From positions 117,935 through 158,978 of the forward strand of contig MNCI01025408.1 in NCBI GenBank assembly GCA_015680685.1: 41,044 bases of DNA, given 5' to 3'. The notes under the pieces were generated by a model, which ran no database searches, was not told the DNA's origin, and saw only the letters and a program-made list of their open reading frames with translations. Numbering within the stretch: position 1 is the first letter of the stretch; every line of letters starts with the position of its first letter. This DNA is from Gnetum montanum. Taxonomy: Eukaryota; Streptophyta; Gnetopsida; Gnetales; Gnetaceae. The position numbers and the translations under genes were made by a program. Positions 30,181-40,556 of the stretch are shown here, piece by piece.

Positions 30181-31600
30181 GTGAGTATGTGTGTGTGTTG
30201 TTGAGGTGTGTGGTTGTGAAAAAGGAAACGATTGCATTGTGTAAACTACAAATGACTTATCTTAAAGATATTCAGCCAACTTTGCCAAGTACTATGAGTT
30301 CTTGAGAGTTCCTATTTTCTTCAATTGCCTAGTCTATGGGGTCCTTATAATACCTACTTGTAACAAATAAAATTTTGCAAAAACATTTGAGCACAACTCT
30401 GCGAATCTACTTCTAATTTTTCCCCAAAGAGAGAGATAGTTCCACAAGAAAACTAGAAATAGAGCGAGATTCAATGGAAATAGACAGAAAAGAAAGTAGA
30501 TTTGTGTTAAGACCTCAAATTTTTAAACAAAGTAAAATGATACTACTAAACACTTCGCAATAAAGCTATCCCAAATTCAATAACTACGAATTGTTCAAAC
30601 TTCCGAGGCTCAAATAAGCAATTTCTTCAAGACAATCCTACTATGCAACCCAAAAATTTGTTGCATAAACTATCACGTACGAGACACTATTTTGGCTAGA
30701 TAACGGATGTCAAAAATTGCATTCAAAAAAACCTTCAAAAGACTTGACAATTTCTGATTGAAATACCACGGAGATTCACTTTAAGGATAAAAGAAGCTAT
30801 TCTGGTCCTATCAAAATACCAAAGATTTTCTAAACCCTCTTGACTATTGATTCATTCAATGGCTTGACTACAAGCAAAGGGTCTCTTACAAAAATATCAA
30901 TAGTGGTTCTTATACGTTGCAAAATAATAAAATTTACTACTAAAATGCTCTTAAGGCTTTCAAACACAAATGCTTCTATGGCAAAATTTTAATAAAAATT
31001 TTCTATCGTGCAACAAGAACAATAAGAGCAATCTAAAAATCCCAAAATTACTTGCTAAGAATGATACTATCTAAACCACTAGCTAAACATTTTAAACAAA
31101 ATAAAAAATAATAAGCGTAACTCATAGGACTATGACAAAGAGGCTGAAATATTTTCTTTAGCAAGCCATCTTATAAGCAATCTTTAACAATGTGTGACCC
31201 CAAGTATGTCTCCAAGTAAGAGCTCATCCAAAGTGCCCTGCCCCCCCCACCCACCCCCCCGCCCCCCAAGTGTATTTTTTTCTTCTTATCCTGAAGCCTT
31301 TTTATAGGGTTCAAAAGGTAGTTACATATTTCAAAATATCTTAGCTAACGTTTCTCCCAAGTATGGAAGTTATAACTTTCCCAACAAGTTAGGAGATCTT
31401 ACTCCCCAACAAGTTAGTAGATTACTTGCCCAACAAGTTAGGAAAGTTAGGAGAAAATCATGCCAATATTGGCATGTGTCTTTACAAATATTTCTTTTAT
31501 AAGCAATAATAATAATTTTTTAAAAATAAATCCAAGAGCTCCATATAATTGTTATTTTTATTTTTATTTGTTTAGAATTTTTAAGTTTAAATGTTAAATA
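30181..31600. other. Inserted AT-rich block inside TyB gag
   Basis: No counterpart in TyA-1 or TyA-2. It contains no supported gene. Visible features are a C-rich tract at about 31241-31267, a minus-strand CTATAAAAAGG at about 31301-31311 that could be a TATA box, and a short tandem repeat at 31378-31445. It may be part of a captured promoter or of another unrecognised repeat. Confidence 0.45.
31378..31445. repeat. Three-unit tandem repeat, about 25 bp
   Basis: CCCAACAAGTTAG recurs three times at about 25-bp spacing (31379, 31404 and 31429), each followed by a related A/T/G-rich stretch. Confidence 0.7.
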
Positions 31601-31985
31601 TTATTGAAGCCCTAGTAATTTTCTAAACAGGTGGTAGTAAAAAGGTAATTTTGTATACACCTTAATGTAACGTTGGCTGAGGCAGTTGTACGATCTTCAG
31701 AGTCAATAAAGCTGATCCTTGCAAATTTGTATTTTAAATGCGTAAAATTTGTTGCTGGCTTCGTAGCGTCGTCTCCGAATGTGAAGGTGCCAGGCCTAGA
31801 ACTACCGGCAAATAGTTTCAAATTATCCCACCCTACCAGAACCGTATATCAACTTCCACTGTGAAAGAAGGCTCTGCCACCGCGTTTGGTAATGTTGTCG
31901 TGTGTTCCGTAAAAAACTGCGAATATTGTAACCTTTGTTGTTGCGCTGTCTCTCCTTGCCTTGTCCTGCCTTCGCCTCGGACCAT
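31601..31985. other. Unassigned part of the inserted block
   Basis: GC content rises here. Short frames on both strands (for example 31673-31864 plus) overlap each other and match nothing I know. On the minus strand it lies beyond the 3' end of the HSP70 remnant and may be its flanking sequence. Confidence 0.3.
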
Positions 31986-32588
31986 GCACTCGATCTCATC
32001 CTAGATCAGCCGCACTTTGTCATTGGTGATGGTGATGTTGTTTTTGATGCCCGTCGTCTTGATGCCTAGGGACAATAGAGTCACATTGAGGAGGAGCAGG
32101 TCCTGGACCTTGTTGCTGGACTCACCGGAGAGAATGGCGGCCTGTACGGTTGCACCATAGGCAACATCCTCGTTGGAGTTGATGCTCTTGCAGAGCTCCT
32201 TGTGGTTAAAACAAATCCTAAAGCGACTGGTGGACCTTCAGGATACACGTAGAATCATCCATGAGTACAATGTCATTGATGGAGGCCTTGAAGATGCCCT
32301 CCTCGATGCTTAGAATGGAGACATTGAAGGTGCCACCACGAGGTCGAAGATGAGCACGTTGCACTCTGCCTTGGACTGGCCCGAGGCCTTCTTTTCCAGC
32401 CTGTACATGATTGCCGCCACCATCAGTTCGTTGATGATGTGCATGACGTTGAGGCCAGTGATGGCGCTGGCATCTTTAGTGGCTTAGCACTACGCATTGT
32501 TGAAGTATGCGGGCACCATGATGATGGTGTGTCAGACGGTGGTGCCCAGGTACACCTCCGTAATTTGCTTCATCTTGGTGAGTGTGTT
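31986..32588 (-). pseudogene. Rearranged HSP70 pseudogene
   Basis: The minus strand encodes recognisable cytosolic-type HSP70 chaperone segments in order. These are TLTKMKQITEVYLGTTV and VPAYFNNA (nucleotide-binding domain), [19 protein letters not shown], then VLIFDL followed by a one-base deletion inside the phosphate-binding GGGTF loop near 32340, then [58 protein letters not shown] and LSLGIKTTG, and finally [12 protein letters not shown]. About 100 residues are missing between EEGIFK and INDIVL, and about 90 of the substrate-binding domain before NITITNDK. Several stops are present. A normal HSP70 has about 650 residues; this covers scattered parts of about 130-515. GC content is far above the flanks, consistent with capture of a coding copy. 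No function is expected. Confidence 0.9.
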
Positions 32589-33345
32589 GTGAATGCCAAA
32601 GTTCTAATGATTTTTCTTTTCATGAAAAATCAACCGTATCCTTTGATGTGGCTATAGAAAGGCCAAGTTTGATAAAAATGATTGAGGATCTTCCTACCAT
32701 CCCTCAAGAGTTTGAATGCCTAGAAATATCTCCAGATAAACAGTTCACCCTGGCATTGTTTGTCAGTGCCTCTGTTGATGATGCTTCTATTGCCATGGAA
32801 AGGACACTACAGCAAGATAATAAAAACTTTGCCACTGAACATCGTTATATTCTAGGAAAAATATTAGTATCTTCTGGAGCACCATTGATACCTAAAGCAT
32901 TAGTAAATTTTGAGGTAATTGGGCATCCATATTTAGCAAATTTAGGAGATAATGCAAGTGATGTTCTTCACAGCTTAGCTGCAGCCCCAACGCCAATAGA
33001 TTCTGGATGCCCAAATCATTTAAATGGACCAGAAAAATCCAAAACTTCACAGGAGTACAAATGCCAAAATAAAATATCAGAACATTTACCTTCAGAAACC
33101 TTAAATGATCCCTATTTCAAGAATTAAATTCTTGAATCCTTACGTCACATGTCCAAATTCCACAATAATCAAAAAATAATTTGGACTATGATGCTCCTCC
33201 CCACTTACTTGAATCCATGACTAGGAAAACATGCCCTTTGCTGTGCAACATGGATATGTTAATTGATCTCAGGAAAGTTAGATCACTATGGGATACTGTA
33301 GCAGCAAGTAAACGTCTCATTCCGGTTTTCTCTTGTTAAAGTTTG
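32582..33345 (+). pseudogene. Unrecognised host-like coding remnant (181-aa open frame plus tail)
   Basis: An open frame of 181 codons ends at 33127. It includes EKSTVSFDVAIERPSLIKM, EDLPTIPQEFECLEISPDKQ, FALFV-like hydrophobic residues, TEHRYILGKILVSSGAPLIP and LVNFEVIGHPYLANLGDNAS. After the stop, and with one frameshift, coding character continues to a stop near 33337: DAPPHLLESMTRKTCP, then LLCNMDMLIDLRKVRSLWDT and VAASKRLIPVF. The composition is that of a normal soluble plant protein and unlike gag or pol. I do not recognise the family. The first codons overlap the antisense HSP70 remnant, so the true start is lost. It is probably a captured piece of a host transcript or gene. Confidence 0.4.
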
Positions 33346-33579
33346 AACATGCAAAATTTATTTTTTCGGTAATCTAGAACATCTATATTCTCTTTCTTAC
33401 AGAAATCTAGAATCTCTACCAACTGTAATGAGGTTATACTAACACACTCATCATCCCATAACTTTTAAGCTATATGTTTACTTTTAAATTCTCAAACATT
33501 CGTTATTCCAATTTTGAATATGATAGTCCAACTATTCCATGAAATGGCCAAATGTGCCAACACCATGCATGTAACAAAG
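33346..33579. other. End of the inserted block, AT-rich
   Basis: No frame is supported. TTCTCTTTCTTACAG at about 33390-33404 resembles a splice acceptor, which would fit captured genomic rather than processed sequence. TyB gag resumes by about 33580. Confidence 0.35.
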
Positions 33580-35144
33580 GTAAGGGTAAAATGACTATCA
33601 CCAAAGAGGTTTTGGATTCTGATACGAACAATGATGGTGGATGTGAGATATGTCAATATGACCATCCTAAGGGATGTTGCCCAGTAATCTCACATCTGCA
33701 AGAGTCTGGGGTGTATGCACTTAACCCATGACTTAACAAATGGCAAGAACCCCAAAGGTTACCTTATTCCCAAGGTAACCCAAGGCAGTTCCACCAACCG
33801 TTAACATATTATCCAAGTGGAAATTTGCCACAACCTATTGAGAAACACCAGCAGTGGCAATACCCACAGTCATGGGGGATGCCACCACTGAGGCAACAAT
33901 ACCCTTACTGGCAACCAGATCCATATGGCTATTATGTGCAGTAGCCAATCTCTCCAAGTGACTCTATTGGTCATGCAACCCCACAATGTTACTACCAAGC
34001 TCAGGAGTACTATAGGACTCCTTCTCCTGGGAGAGATACAGCACATCCATACCATCCTCCGAACCTAGCCACAACTCTTACACCGATAGCTCCACTACCA
34101 CCCACTCCAGTGATGCAAGGGGAACTCCCCACTCAACCACAGCAATGTAATGCTACGAGGGGTGTGAACCTTCAACCTGCTACTAGTTCTAACAACTGTA
34201 CAAAGAGAAGATCTTTCTTTAGAACCAATAGTTGAAACAAGCTCTCACAACCACAAGCAGTTGAGCCTCTGAACGTTCCTCCATCAAATAAGGCTTCGAA
34301 GCTCCCTTCAAACCAACAACAGAGCTCAATGCATACAGTTATGTGAACACATACTGTCACTGACTGAATCAAGGAAGGCCACCTTCCCAAGAAATTATCT
34401 AATCCTGGAAGTCCCTTTATCTACCTCCAAGTCACTAGGAATGAACCACGTAAAGCTCTTCTTGACTCAAGTTCCGGAATCAACTTAATATCATAAGAAA
34501 TGTATAAAGCCTGGAACCTGCCTCCACTAAAGAATAGCAACATTCACTTAGAGCTAGTTGACCAGTCCATCACTGTCCCCTTGGGACTAGTGGAGGACAT
34601 CGTTACCACTGTGTGTGGTTGGTCATACCCAACTAATTTCCTAGTGATCCAAGTAAACAATGACAAAGAGAACTTCCCAATAATAATGGGAAGGGCATGG
34701 CTAAGCATCATAAATGCATGCCTAGGAATCTGCGATCTTTCCCTAGAAATATCTAAAGAAAAAACTTATGGAAAGATTGAGAAGAAGAAGGTTCCATGCA
34801 TCACATGTAGTGATATTGAGGGTGATGGCGTACAGGAATGTTCAGCATTTCCTGCATGCAACCAATGTGCCCCGGAAGTTAACATACAAAAGTGCCTGTA
34901 TGTAGCAACCACACAACAAGAGAACACCCAGTGGTTGATAGCTAATCAAGAGAGAAACTCATCAATGTGCATGGAACTAACTGGGGGAACAACATGTGCC
35001 CATGTTGAAAGCATAGATGCACTGGAGCAAGAGTGTTGTCAACTTCCAACCCTTAATCTGAAACCACCAATCAAGGGAAGTTGGAAACTCTTAGAAAATT
35101 CAAATGAGTATTTTGATAGGAGAATACTAGTCTTTGTGCAATAG
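33580..35144 (+). pseudogene. TyB gag C-terminus and aspartyl protease
   Basis: One frame with several stops. It starts KVRVKMTITKEVLDSDTNND, then a knuckle CEICQYDHPKGCCP at 33642. A Pro/Gln/Tyr-rich tail (QYPQSWGMPPLRQQYPYW) is clearly homologous to the TyA-2 tail. From about 34384 it is a Ty3-type protease: PFIYLQVTRNEPRKALLD, active-site region DSSSGINLI at 34464 (the usual D-[S/T]-G is lost), EMYKAWNLPPL, HLELVDQSITVPLGLVEDI, NFLVIQVNNDKENFPIIMGR and WLSIINACLGI. An uninterrupted 214-codon frame covers 34500-35144; its last half is Cys-rich and unrecognised. Normally RT would follow, but after 35144 the sequence passes into the non-coding stretch. Confidence 0.85.
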
Positions 35145-36728
35145 AACAAACCTTATCATGAACCTAGAATAGTCTATGCACATAGCACATCTGAGATAGG
35201 ATGACCTTGCTCATTATTTCAAATCTCTCCATTCGAACTCAATCATGGGGGAGATGGCCACCTATGCCAATCAATAGAGGCCCTCAGTTAAATTTCTTTT
35301 ACTTTTCTTATTTTTGTTTTGCAACATTGTTCATACCTTTTCATTTATCTGTGTTTATTTATTTTGTTTGATTCATCACTTAATAAGTGCTCCTGATGAT
35401 GGTATGAACTATATTTTATTGATTGCTAATGTTTGGTGTTTACCTTTAAGTTATGATGTTGATACTAAGGTATGGTTCTTTTTGATATAGTGGGCAATGA
35501 GTCGACTTTATCTATACATCCATAAATTTCTATGGTCTCTCTTGGCTTGGAACTGTACAGTCACCTTTCTCAATAATAAGAACTATCAATGAATTGATGA
35601 CTGAGTATTTCTCAAACTAAGAAATGACTCAAGGATTGAAGAGGGTGTGACTTCAAGGGGATTTGATGCACTTGTGCTAGCCATTCTCTTGGGCACTTGG
35701 ATGTTTTCTTCTTGATTTTTCCTTACCATTTTGATGTTGCTTCATTATTGGGAAGTTGAGCTAATAAAAATAATAAGTCTTTGGATGGTGTGGTTCTCAT
35801 GCAAATCATAAAAAAAATAGTGAGAATTCAAAGCACACCCCTTAGACGAAATAATCATCTAAGCTACAAGCGCTAGTTATGGAACTAAAATAAACATGTT
35901 CCCTCTAACTAAGGCCCTTCCCGCTTCCTACTTTCTTCTCTTCTATTTCATCGGAATGGTGGTGGCTTTTTGGCAGAAGCATTCTCATTACTTCAAGTGG
36001 ATGGATGGGCCAAATGTATTAATGTGAAGTCACTAGATGTGGATTGTTTAAGGCTAGATTTGGAATGAGATCTACTAGGTCACATTAACCATTAATACAC
36101 AAGGGGCTGTACACCACCTTGTTCTTGAGATTCCATTCCACTCTCTTCTTTCCATCCTTCTTTCTACATTTTTCACCTCATTGATGGTTGTATCAATAGT
36201 CCATATTTTGGTTGATGCATTTTTTTCTTTTTGGTAAACTCTTGTGATTAAGACTTTAACTCTTGCTTCTAAATGACATTTTTAGAGCCTATGGACTCTT
36301 TGAATGTAGGATTGTCAGGGCATTAAGGGCATGAGCCTGCTTTAGGAAGGACCCACTAACATTCCTATTTGGTGCATCCGTTAATTTCTTTCCCTTAAAC
36401 ATTTCCACAATCACCATTTATTTTGTTCATTTCCATCTTTGACATCCATTTTATTGGCATGGTCATTATTTCTTTTTCTCCATCTTTCTTATTCCTTATC
36501 TTTTTCAATTCTATCGCTACTAGAGGTTCGCTCTCATTCATGGGGGTCTTGGTCCAATTTTTTCAATTTTCTCTTAACCCCTACACCTCAAGTACTCACC
36601 AATATTATATCTCTAGATCTGCATTAGCCATATCACAACTCAGCCAATGGACCTTACACTGAGGCAAGGTATTAACTACATTGTGAATCATTTACCCTTG
36701 CTAATATAAGACTGTGTTGTGTGTGCAG
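35145..36728 (+). other. TyB conserved non-coding stretch
   Basis: It shares short blocks with the TyA stretches: TCAATAATAAGAACT, GAGGGTGTGACTTCAAGGGGA and GGGCATTAAGGGC...GGAAGGACCCACT, in the same order. A shorter hairpin lies at 35602-35631 (arms TGAGTATTTCT and AGAAATGACTCA, 7-nt loop). It ends GTGTGTGCAG before an ATG at 36729. The frames at 36423-36662 are not conserved as protein. Confidence 0.55.
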
Positions 36729-37090
36729 ATGGTAATCATACAACGATGGATTGGATCTAGAGAAAACACTTGGAATGGATTGGTACTGAAGCAGTTATGC
36801 AAGGAACAAGATTAATGATGTGCTTATGGATGGATAACGAAAGGTGTAATCTTGGTGTTGGCAGCAGCACACTTCTTCTCTTCTCTCTCTCTTCTCTCTT
36901 AGCTACCAAATAAGGCCGAATGTCAAATGTATATAGTGTTCATTCTTGTTGTCATGAACACTAAGTTTGCCATGTATTGTAATGATGATCTATTCACATG
37001 TCACCCCATTCACCATTAGTATCATTCAAGACAATAATTCCATACCTTCCTAATATTTTGTAAGGAACTCGAGGACGATTTTTCATTCAG
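36729..37090 (+). pseudogene. TyB ORF2 position, almost entirely deleted
   Basis: An ATG follows an acceptor-like GTGTGTGCAG, as in TyA-1. Only about 360 bp separate it from the polypurine tract, and none of the conserved ORF2 blocks is present; short frames here (36770-36900) match nothing. It is interpreted as the site from which ORF2 was lost. Confidence 0.35.
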
Positions 37091-37101
37091 TCATGGGGGT
37101 A
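37091..37101 (+). promoter_or_regulatory. TyB polypurine tract
   Basis: TCATGGGGGTA abuts the 3' LTR, identical to TyA-1 and TyA-2. Confidence 0.75.
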
Positions 37102-37905
37102 TGATGAGCCACGATATGGCATGGGCCGTGATATTGCAACGGCCCCTACGATATCGCGTACGTGATATCGCAGCCCATTGCCAGTTATATAAATAAGAGG
37201 TGGCTTTCCCTTGTTTCCTTATCTAGATCTAGATCCTTAGCCAAACTATAGTAGTTTTACCATTCCAAAGTTAGAATAATTTCCATGTGCCTATAGTAGG
37301 AGTCTCAAAGTGAATGGATCTTTATTCAAGCAAATTGTACCTGAGCACACATTTCTATACGGCAATAAAGAAAAACTTTCTGATAAACTTTGCAGCACAT
37401 GGACTAAGCTAAATAGGATTTAATTATTGTTAAATGTTTAAATTCTTTTCTAGATAATTAATCCCTCTCAATCCTTAACTCTATTGGTTAAGTGCATTCA
37501 GTACGACTGCTTCGAGCATGTGTGTAATGCTTGGTAACCCAGTGACGAGTAGCGTTTGGTAATCCTAGTAGCATTGCACTGGTTCAGGGCATGTACGGAA
37601 AGTGGGAATGGATACTGGTGCTAGGATAATTAGAACTTAGTTAATGAAAAGATAGTTACTTAGTCTCTTCACCCTTCTCCTATTAGCATAGGCGTTAGAA
37701 AGATAAAAGACATAAAAATCACATACCTCAAACTTACTTAACCATACAATCGTGATAATACAAGTAAGTCTTGGAAGATAACGATTGATTAACCTTAAGT
37801 GTTCCATTAGGGCGTGTAAGCACTTAGTCCTTGGAGTTCGACCAGATTGTGCGTGTAACGCTTATATTCATATGGTTGAGTGTAGGGGTACCTCACCACT
37901 CATCA
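37102..37905 (+). repeat. TyB 3' LTR
   Basis: 804 bp, from TGATGAGCCACG to CACTCATCA, closely matching the 5' LTR with scattered substitutions plus one additional hexamer unit in U3. Confidence 0.92.
37113..37195 (+). promoter_or_regulatory. U3 hexamer array and TATA box, TyB 3' LTR
   Basis: Hexamers start at 37113 (GATATG), 37130 (GATATT), 37150 (GATATC) and 37164 (GATATC); steps 17, 20, 14. TATAAATA starts at 37188, 24 bp on. Confidence 0.7.
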
Positions 37906-37910
37906 AAAGC

Positions 37911-38934
37911 CAAGTGCGTGTGAATCCCAAACACACAATATTTGTATATGACAGGGTTTACCAGGAAGAACATGCTTCAACGTGGGTGTTACACATGTTT
38001 TTCGAGGAGGTTGTGGGGGTTTCATATGGGTAGTAAATTTTATGATAGTGGTGCACATTATGTGATCATGACTGATAGAAAGTGGTGGCAGTCATGCAAG
38101 TAGTGGGCATTTAAACCACCAGGTGGTGACCATTCATGGTGACAGTTATAGTTATTAGTGTTGTGGTCATTGCGTGGAACATGGGTGCCATTATGAGATG
38201 GTCATAGTGGCTATAAATAGAGGCAAACTTAGATCAATCTAAGGAGGTCTCTTTCTATTAGTCTTAAGGGACGGCTTTCTCTCCAGAGGCAGCAGTTTCC
38301 TCCTTTCTTTTCTTTTCTTACAGGCTTCGAGCTAATCTTCAAAGAGGATCCAAGGCAAGAGCTAGCAGCTCAAAATTGGATCCTTGGGATCTTTGTAGCA
38401 ATGAAGGAGGGTTATCTCTCTCTCTTTCTTTTATCTACAGTAGTGCAATCCATGTGTAGGATGCGAGACATAGGATTTTCTTTAGGTTGGCAACTTATCT
38501 TGGTAGTGTAGATGTGGGTGGATGGTCTTTCTCTCTACAACAGTGCACAAAAGGTGGTAGACAATGATAGGCTTTGAGTGACCATAGTTGCTACCCCATG
38601 TAGATTGTAATAGGCAATCTCTCTTTTCTCTTTTCTCCTCCTCCTCACTCCCTCTTCCTCTCTATGGTGACAGTGTTCTAGGTGGCGCACGTGGCTGGCA
38701 AAATAGCAAGACCAGGGAAAATTAATTTCTTTTAGTTAATTATTGTATTGAACATAATTATTTAATTTAAATTTCAAAAAAAATTAGTTTATTATTTGCA
38801 AAAGGCCATGTAGCCCTCTCCAACTAATACTATTCCCAGGTTTTCGTACCCATATGGGAGGCACCCTAGGCAATTGCCTCCTAAAATGAATTTTCTTTCC
38901 TAATGTTGGTGCATCCAAAATTTATGCATCAACA
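37911..38934 (+). repeat. TyD 5' LTR, right part
   Basis: Continuation of the LTR begun at 27218. TATAAATAG at 38212 is a likely TATA box, followed by pyrimidine-rich tracts (38240-38320 and 38615-38660). The right end is marked by CATCAACA at 38927 and a primer-site-like TGGCAC at 38941. The total LTR would be about 1.2 kb. The last 31 bases form a hairpin (arms 38904-38914 and 38924-38934). Confidence 0.55.
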
Positions 38935-38940
38935 CCTTTT

Positions 38941-38957
38941 TGGCACTAGAAGGAGGG
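38941..38957 (+). promoter_or_regulatory. Putative TyD primer binding site
   Basis: TGGCACTAGAAGGAGGG starts six bases after the LTR end. TGG start and position fit a tRNA primer site, but I cannot name the tRNA. Confidence 0.4.
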
Positions 38958-39665
38958 CCTATCTCCCACATTTTTTTTATTATCTTCTCTTGCCACTTTT
39001 TTAGTGGTTGCTATCCCATTTTCTAAAATATCTATTTTTTGTCTAGTCCTTATTATGTTTTTATTTTTCAAAAATTTTATTTTCCTTATTTCAAACTTAT
39101 TTTATTTAAAATTCTTGCTTTCAACCATTGTCTTGGAAAACCATTTTTTAAGAATTTTTGAGCCTTTCGTTTCTTGTTCTCAAAAGTTCGTTTCTTGAAA
39201 AATTTTGGGTTTGATCACCCATTTTTCTTTAATCCCTTTTTTAAAGAAAACCCTTATTTCTTAGTTCCATTTTAGAATTTGTGTTTGGGTGGTCCTTACC
39301 TTAGTCTTGGGATAGGTAAGGTGGTTTTATTTAATTATGCAATTTTAAATTTATTTTTCTAAAATCTTGCATTTTACTATTTCCCCTTTTAATTTTATAA
39401 GTATTGCAATTTTATACATTTATTTTTCTTTTCAAAAAACAATATAGCATATTTTAGTGTTTTTTTATCAAAAAATTATTATTTCAATATTTTCTTTTCT
39501 TTTACAAAATTTTATAGTTTTATTCTAATAATTATATTTTATAGTTTTTTTTTATGAGTGAACTCTCCTCTACTTCTAACCAACCAATTACCTATCTCTT
39601 CGCATTAAGGAAACAACAAGCCTCATGTTTTTCAAGTTTTTATTCCTAGGAAAACTTGGACTCGG
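38958..39665 (+). other. TyD leader, T-rich non-coding
   Basis: Strongly T-rich plus strand with no conserved frame; the frame at 39004-39198 is a product of T-rich composition (Phe/Leu/Ile). It lies between the primer site and gag, as an untranslated leader would. Confidence 0.45.
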
Positions 39666-40440
39666 ATGGCAACTAATCAACCCCCAACTCACTTGGTTAA
39701 CAACCCCTTCAACTTCGCTAATTATCATGATATCCCAAAATCACTTCAAAATATAAATTTTCTTTTGATCCCACAAACACTACGAGTGATGCCTGCCAAC
39801 ATACACAATGTTTTGAAACCTTACTAGGCATTGTCCAAAACGATGTGGCATGTAGGGTATTGTGATAAATTTCAAAACCAAAGTAACCCAATGGTTTCTA
39901 ATGCTCCAAAATGCCTCCATTAACTCATGGCAAAAGTTCAACAATAAGTTTTTGACTTAGTTTGACAAATTCACAATCCCTGCCATAGCATCTAGCAACT
40001 TCACCAGCTTAAGAAAGCTACCTGGGGAAAATGTTAGGGATTACAATCTAAGGATTCTTCACCAACTTGCCTATGTGCCAAGTAAGATGCATCCACAACC
40101 CGATGGTATCCTCAACTTTTACCTCTCCATCATCGATCCATTCTTAGCCTATTCCATCAAATTAGACCCTACCATAACAAAAATACAGGGAGCAATGGCT
40201 AAAGTCATGGAGTTAGAACAAATCACCCTTATGAACAACATTCAAACTCAAGTTGGAATGATGAGCATTAGTAATCCCATACAATCTAACCCTCTACCTC
40301 TACCAACTTTTCCAATGGCCAATACTATGTTCCAAACTCTCGTTTCCCTCCAAATGACTCAACCTACGAACAGTTGCTTTCAAGATCCTACATCTTCTTC
40401 ATTCCTACCATCTAACACTAGTCTGAATGATGACCAATAA
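39666..40440 (+). pseudogene. TyD gag relic
   Basis: ATG at 39666 (MATNQPPTHLVNNPFNFANY) begins a frame with stops; a shift near 39920 leads to the capsid part SWQKFNNKFL, FDKFTIPAIASSNFTSLRKL and PGENVRDYNLRILHQLAYVP, then an open stretch of 121 codons to TAA at 40438 (LDPTITKIQGAMAKVMELEQ, then a Pro/Gln/Asn/Ser-rich tail). The W..F...F / L..L..PGE.V.DY..RI pattern is that of Retrotrans_gag capsids. It is clearly different from the TyA/TyB gag. Downstream sequence is cut at 40556 by TyE. Confidence 0.65.
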
Positions 40441-40556
40441 AGGCCTTAATCCAATCAATTGTAAATCCAAATGGGATATCCAACCCTATTGGACCTATTG
40501 GACCTACAACTCAAAATAAAGATCAAATGACCTAGATAATAACTTCACTTCAAAAG

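Larger units (their letters stand above)
27381..37905 (+). mobile_element. TyB: Ty3-like gag-protease LTR element with captured DNA
   Basis: LTRs at 27381-28163 and 37102-37905, tRNA-Asp-type primer site, gag, protease, non-coding stretch, remnant ORF2 site and polypurine tract. Flanks AAAAC (27376-27380) and AAAGC (37906-37910) are a probable target duplication with one change. About 30181-33579 is foreign to the family plan and contains HSP70 and other sequence. No reverse transcriptase or integrase is present. Confidence 0.9.

Noticed and set aside
31241-31267. C-rich tract, possible i-motif or G-quadruplex
   Set aside because: Interrupted homopolymer in one copy only, with no sign of conservation; it may also be prone to sequencing error.
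36423-36662. Hydrophobic frames of 79 and 62 codons as a membrane protein
   Set aside because: The hydrophobicity follows from T-rich sequence in two overlapping frames; the aligned TyA stretches have no such frame.
37785-38033. Open frame of 82 codons, matching 28010-28213 in its first half
   Set aside because: It spans the TyB LTR end into TyD; the shared part is LTR sequence in both places, not a protein family.
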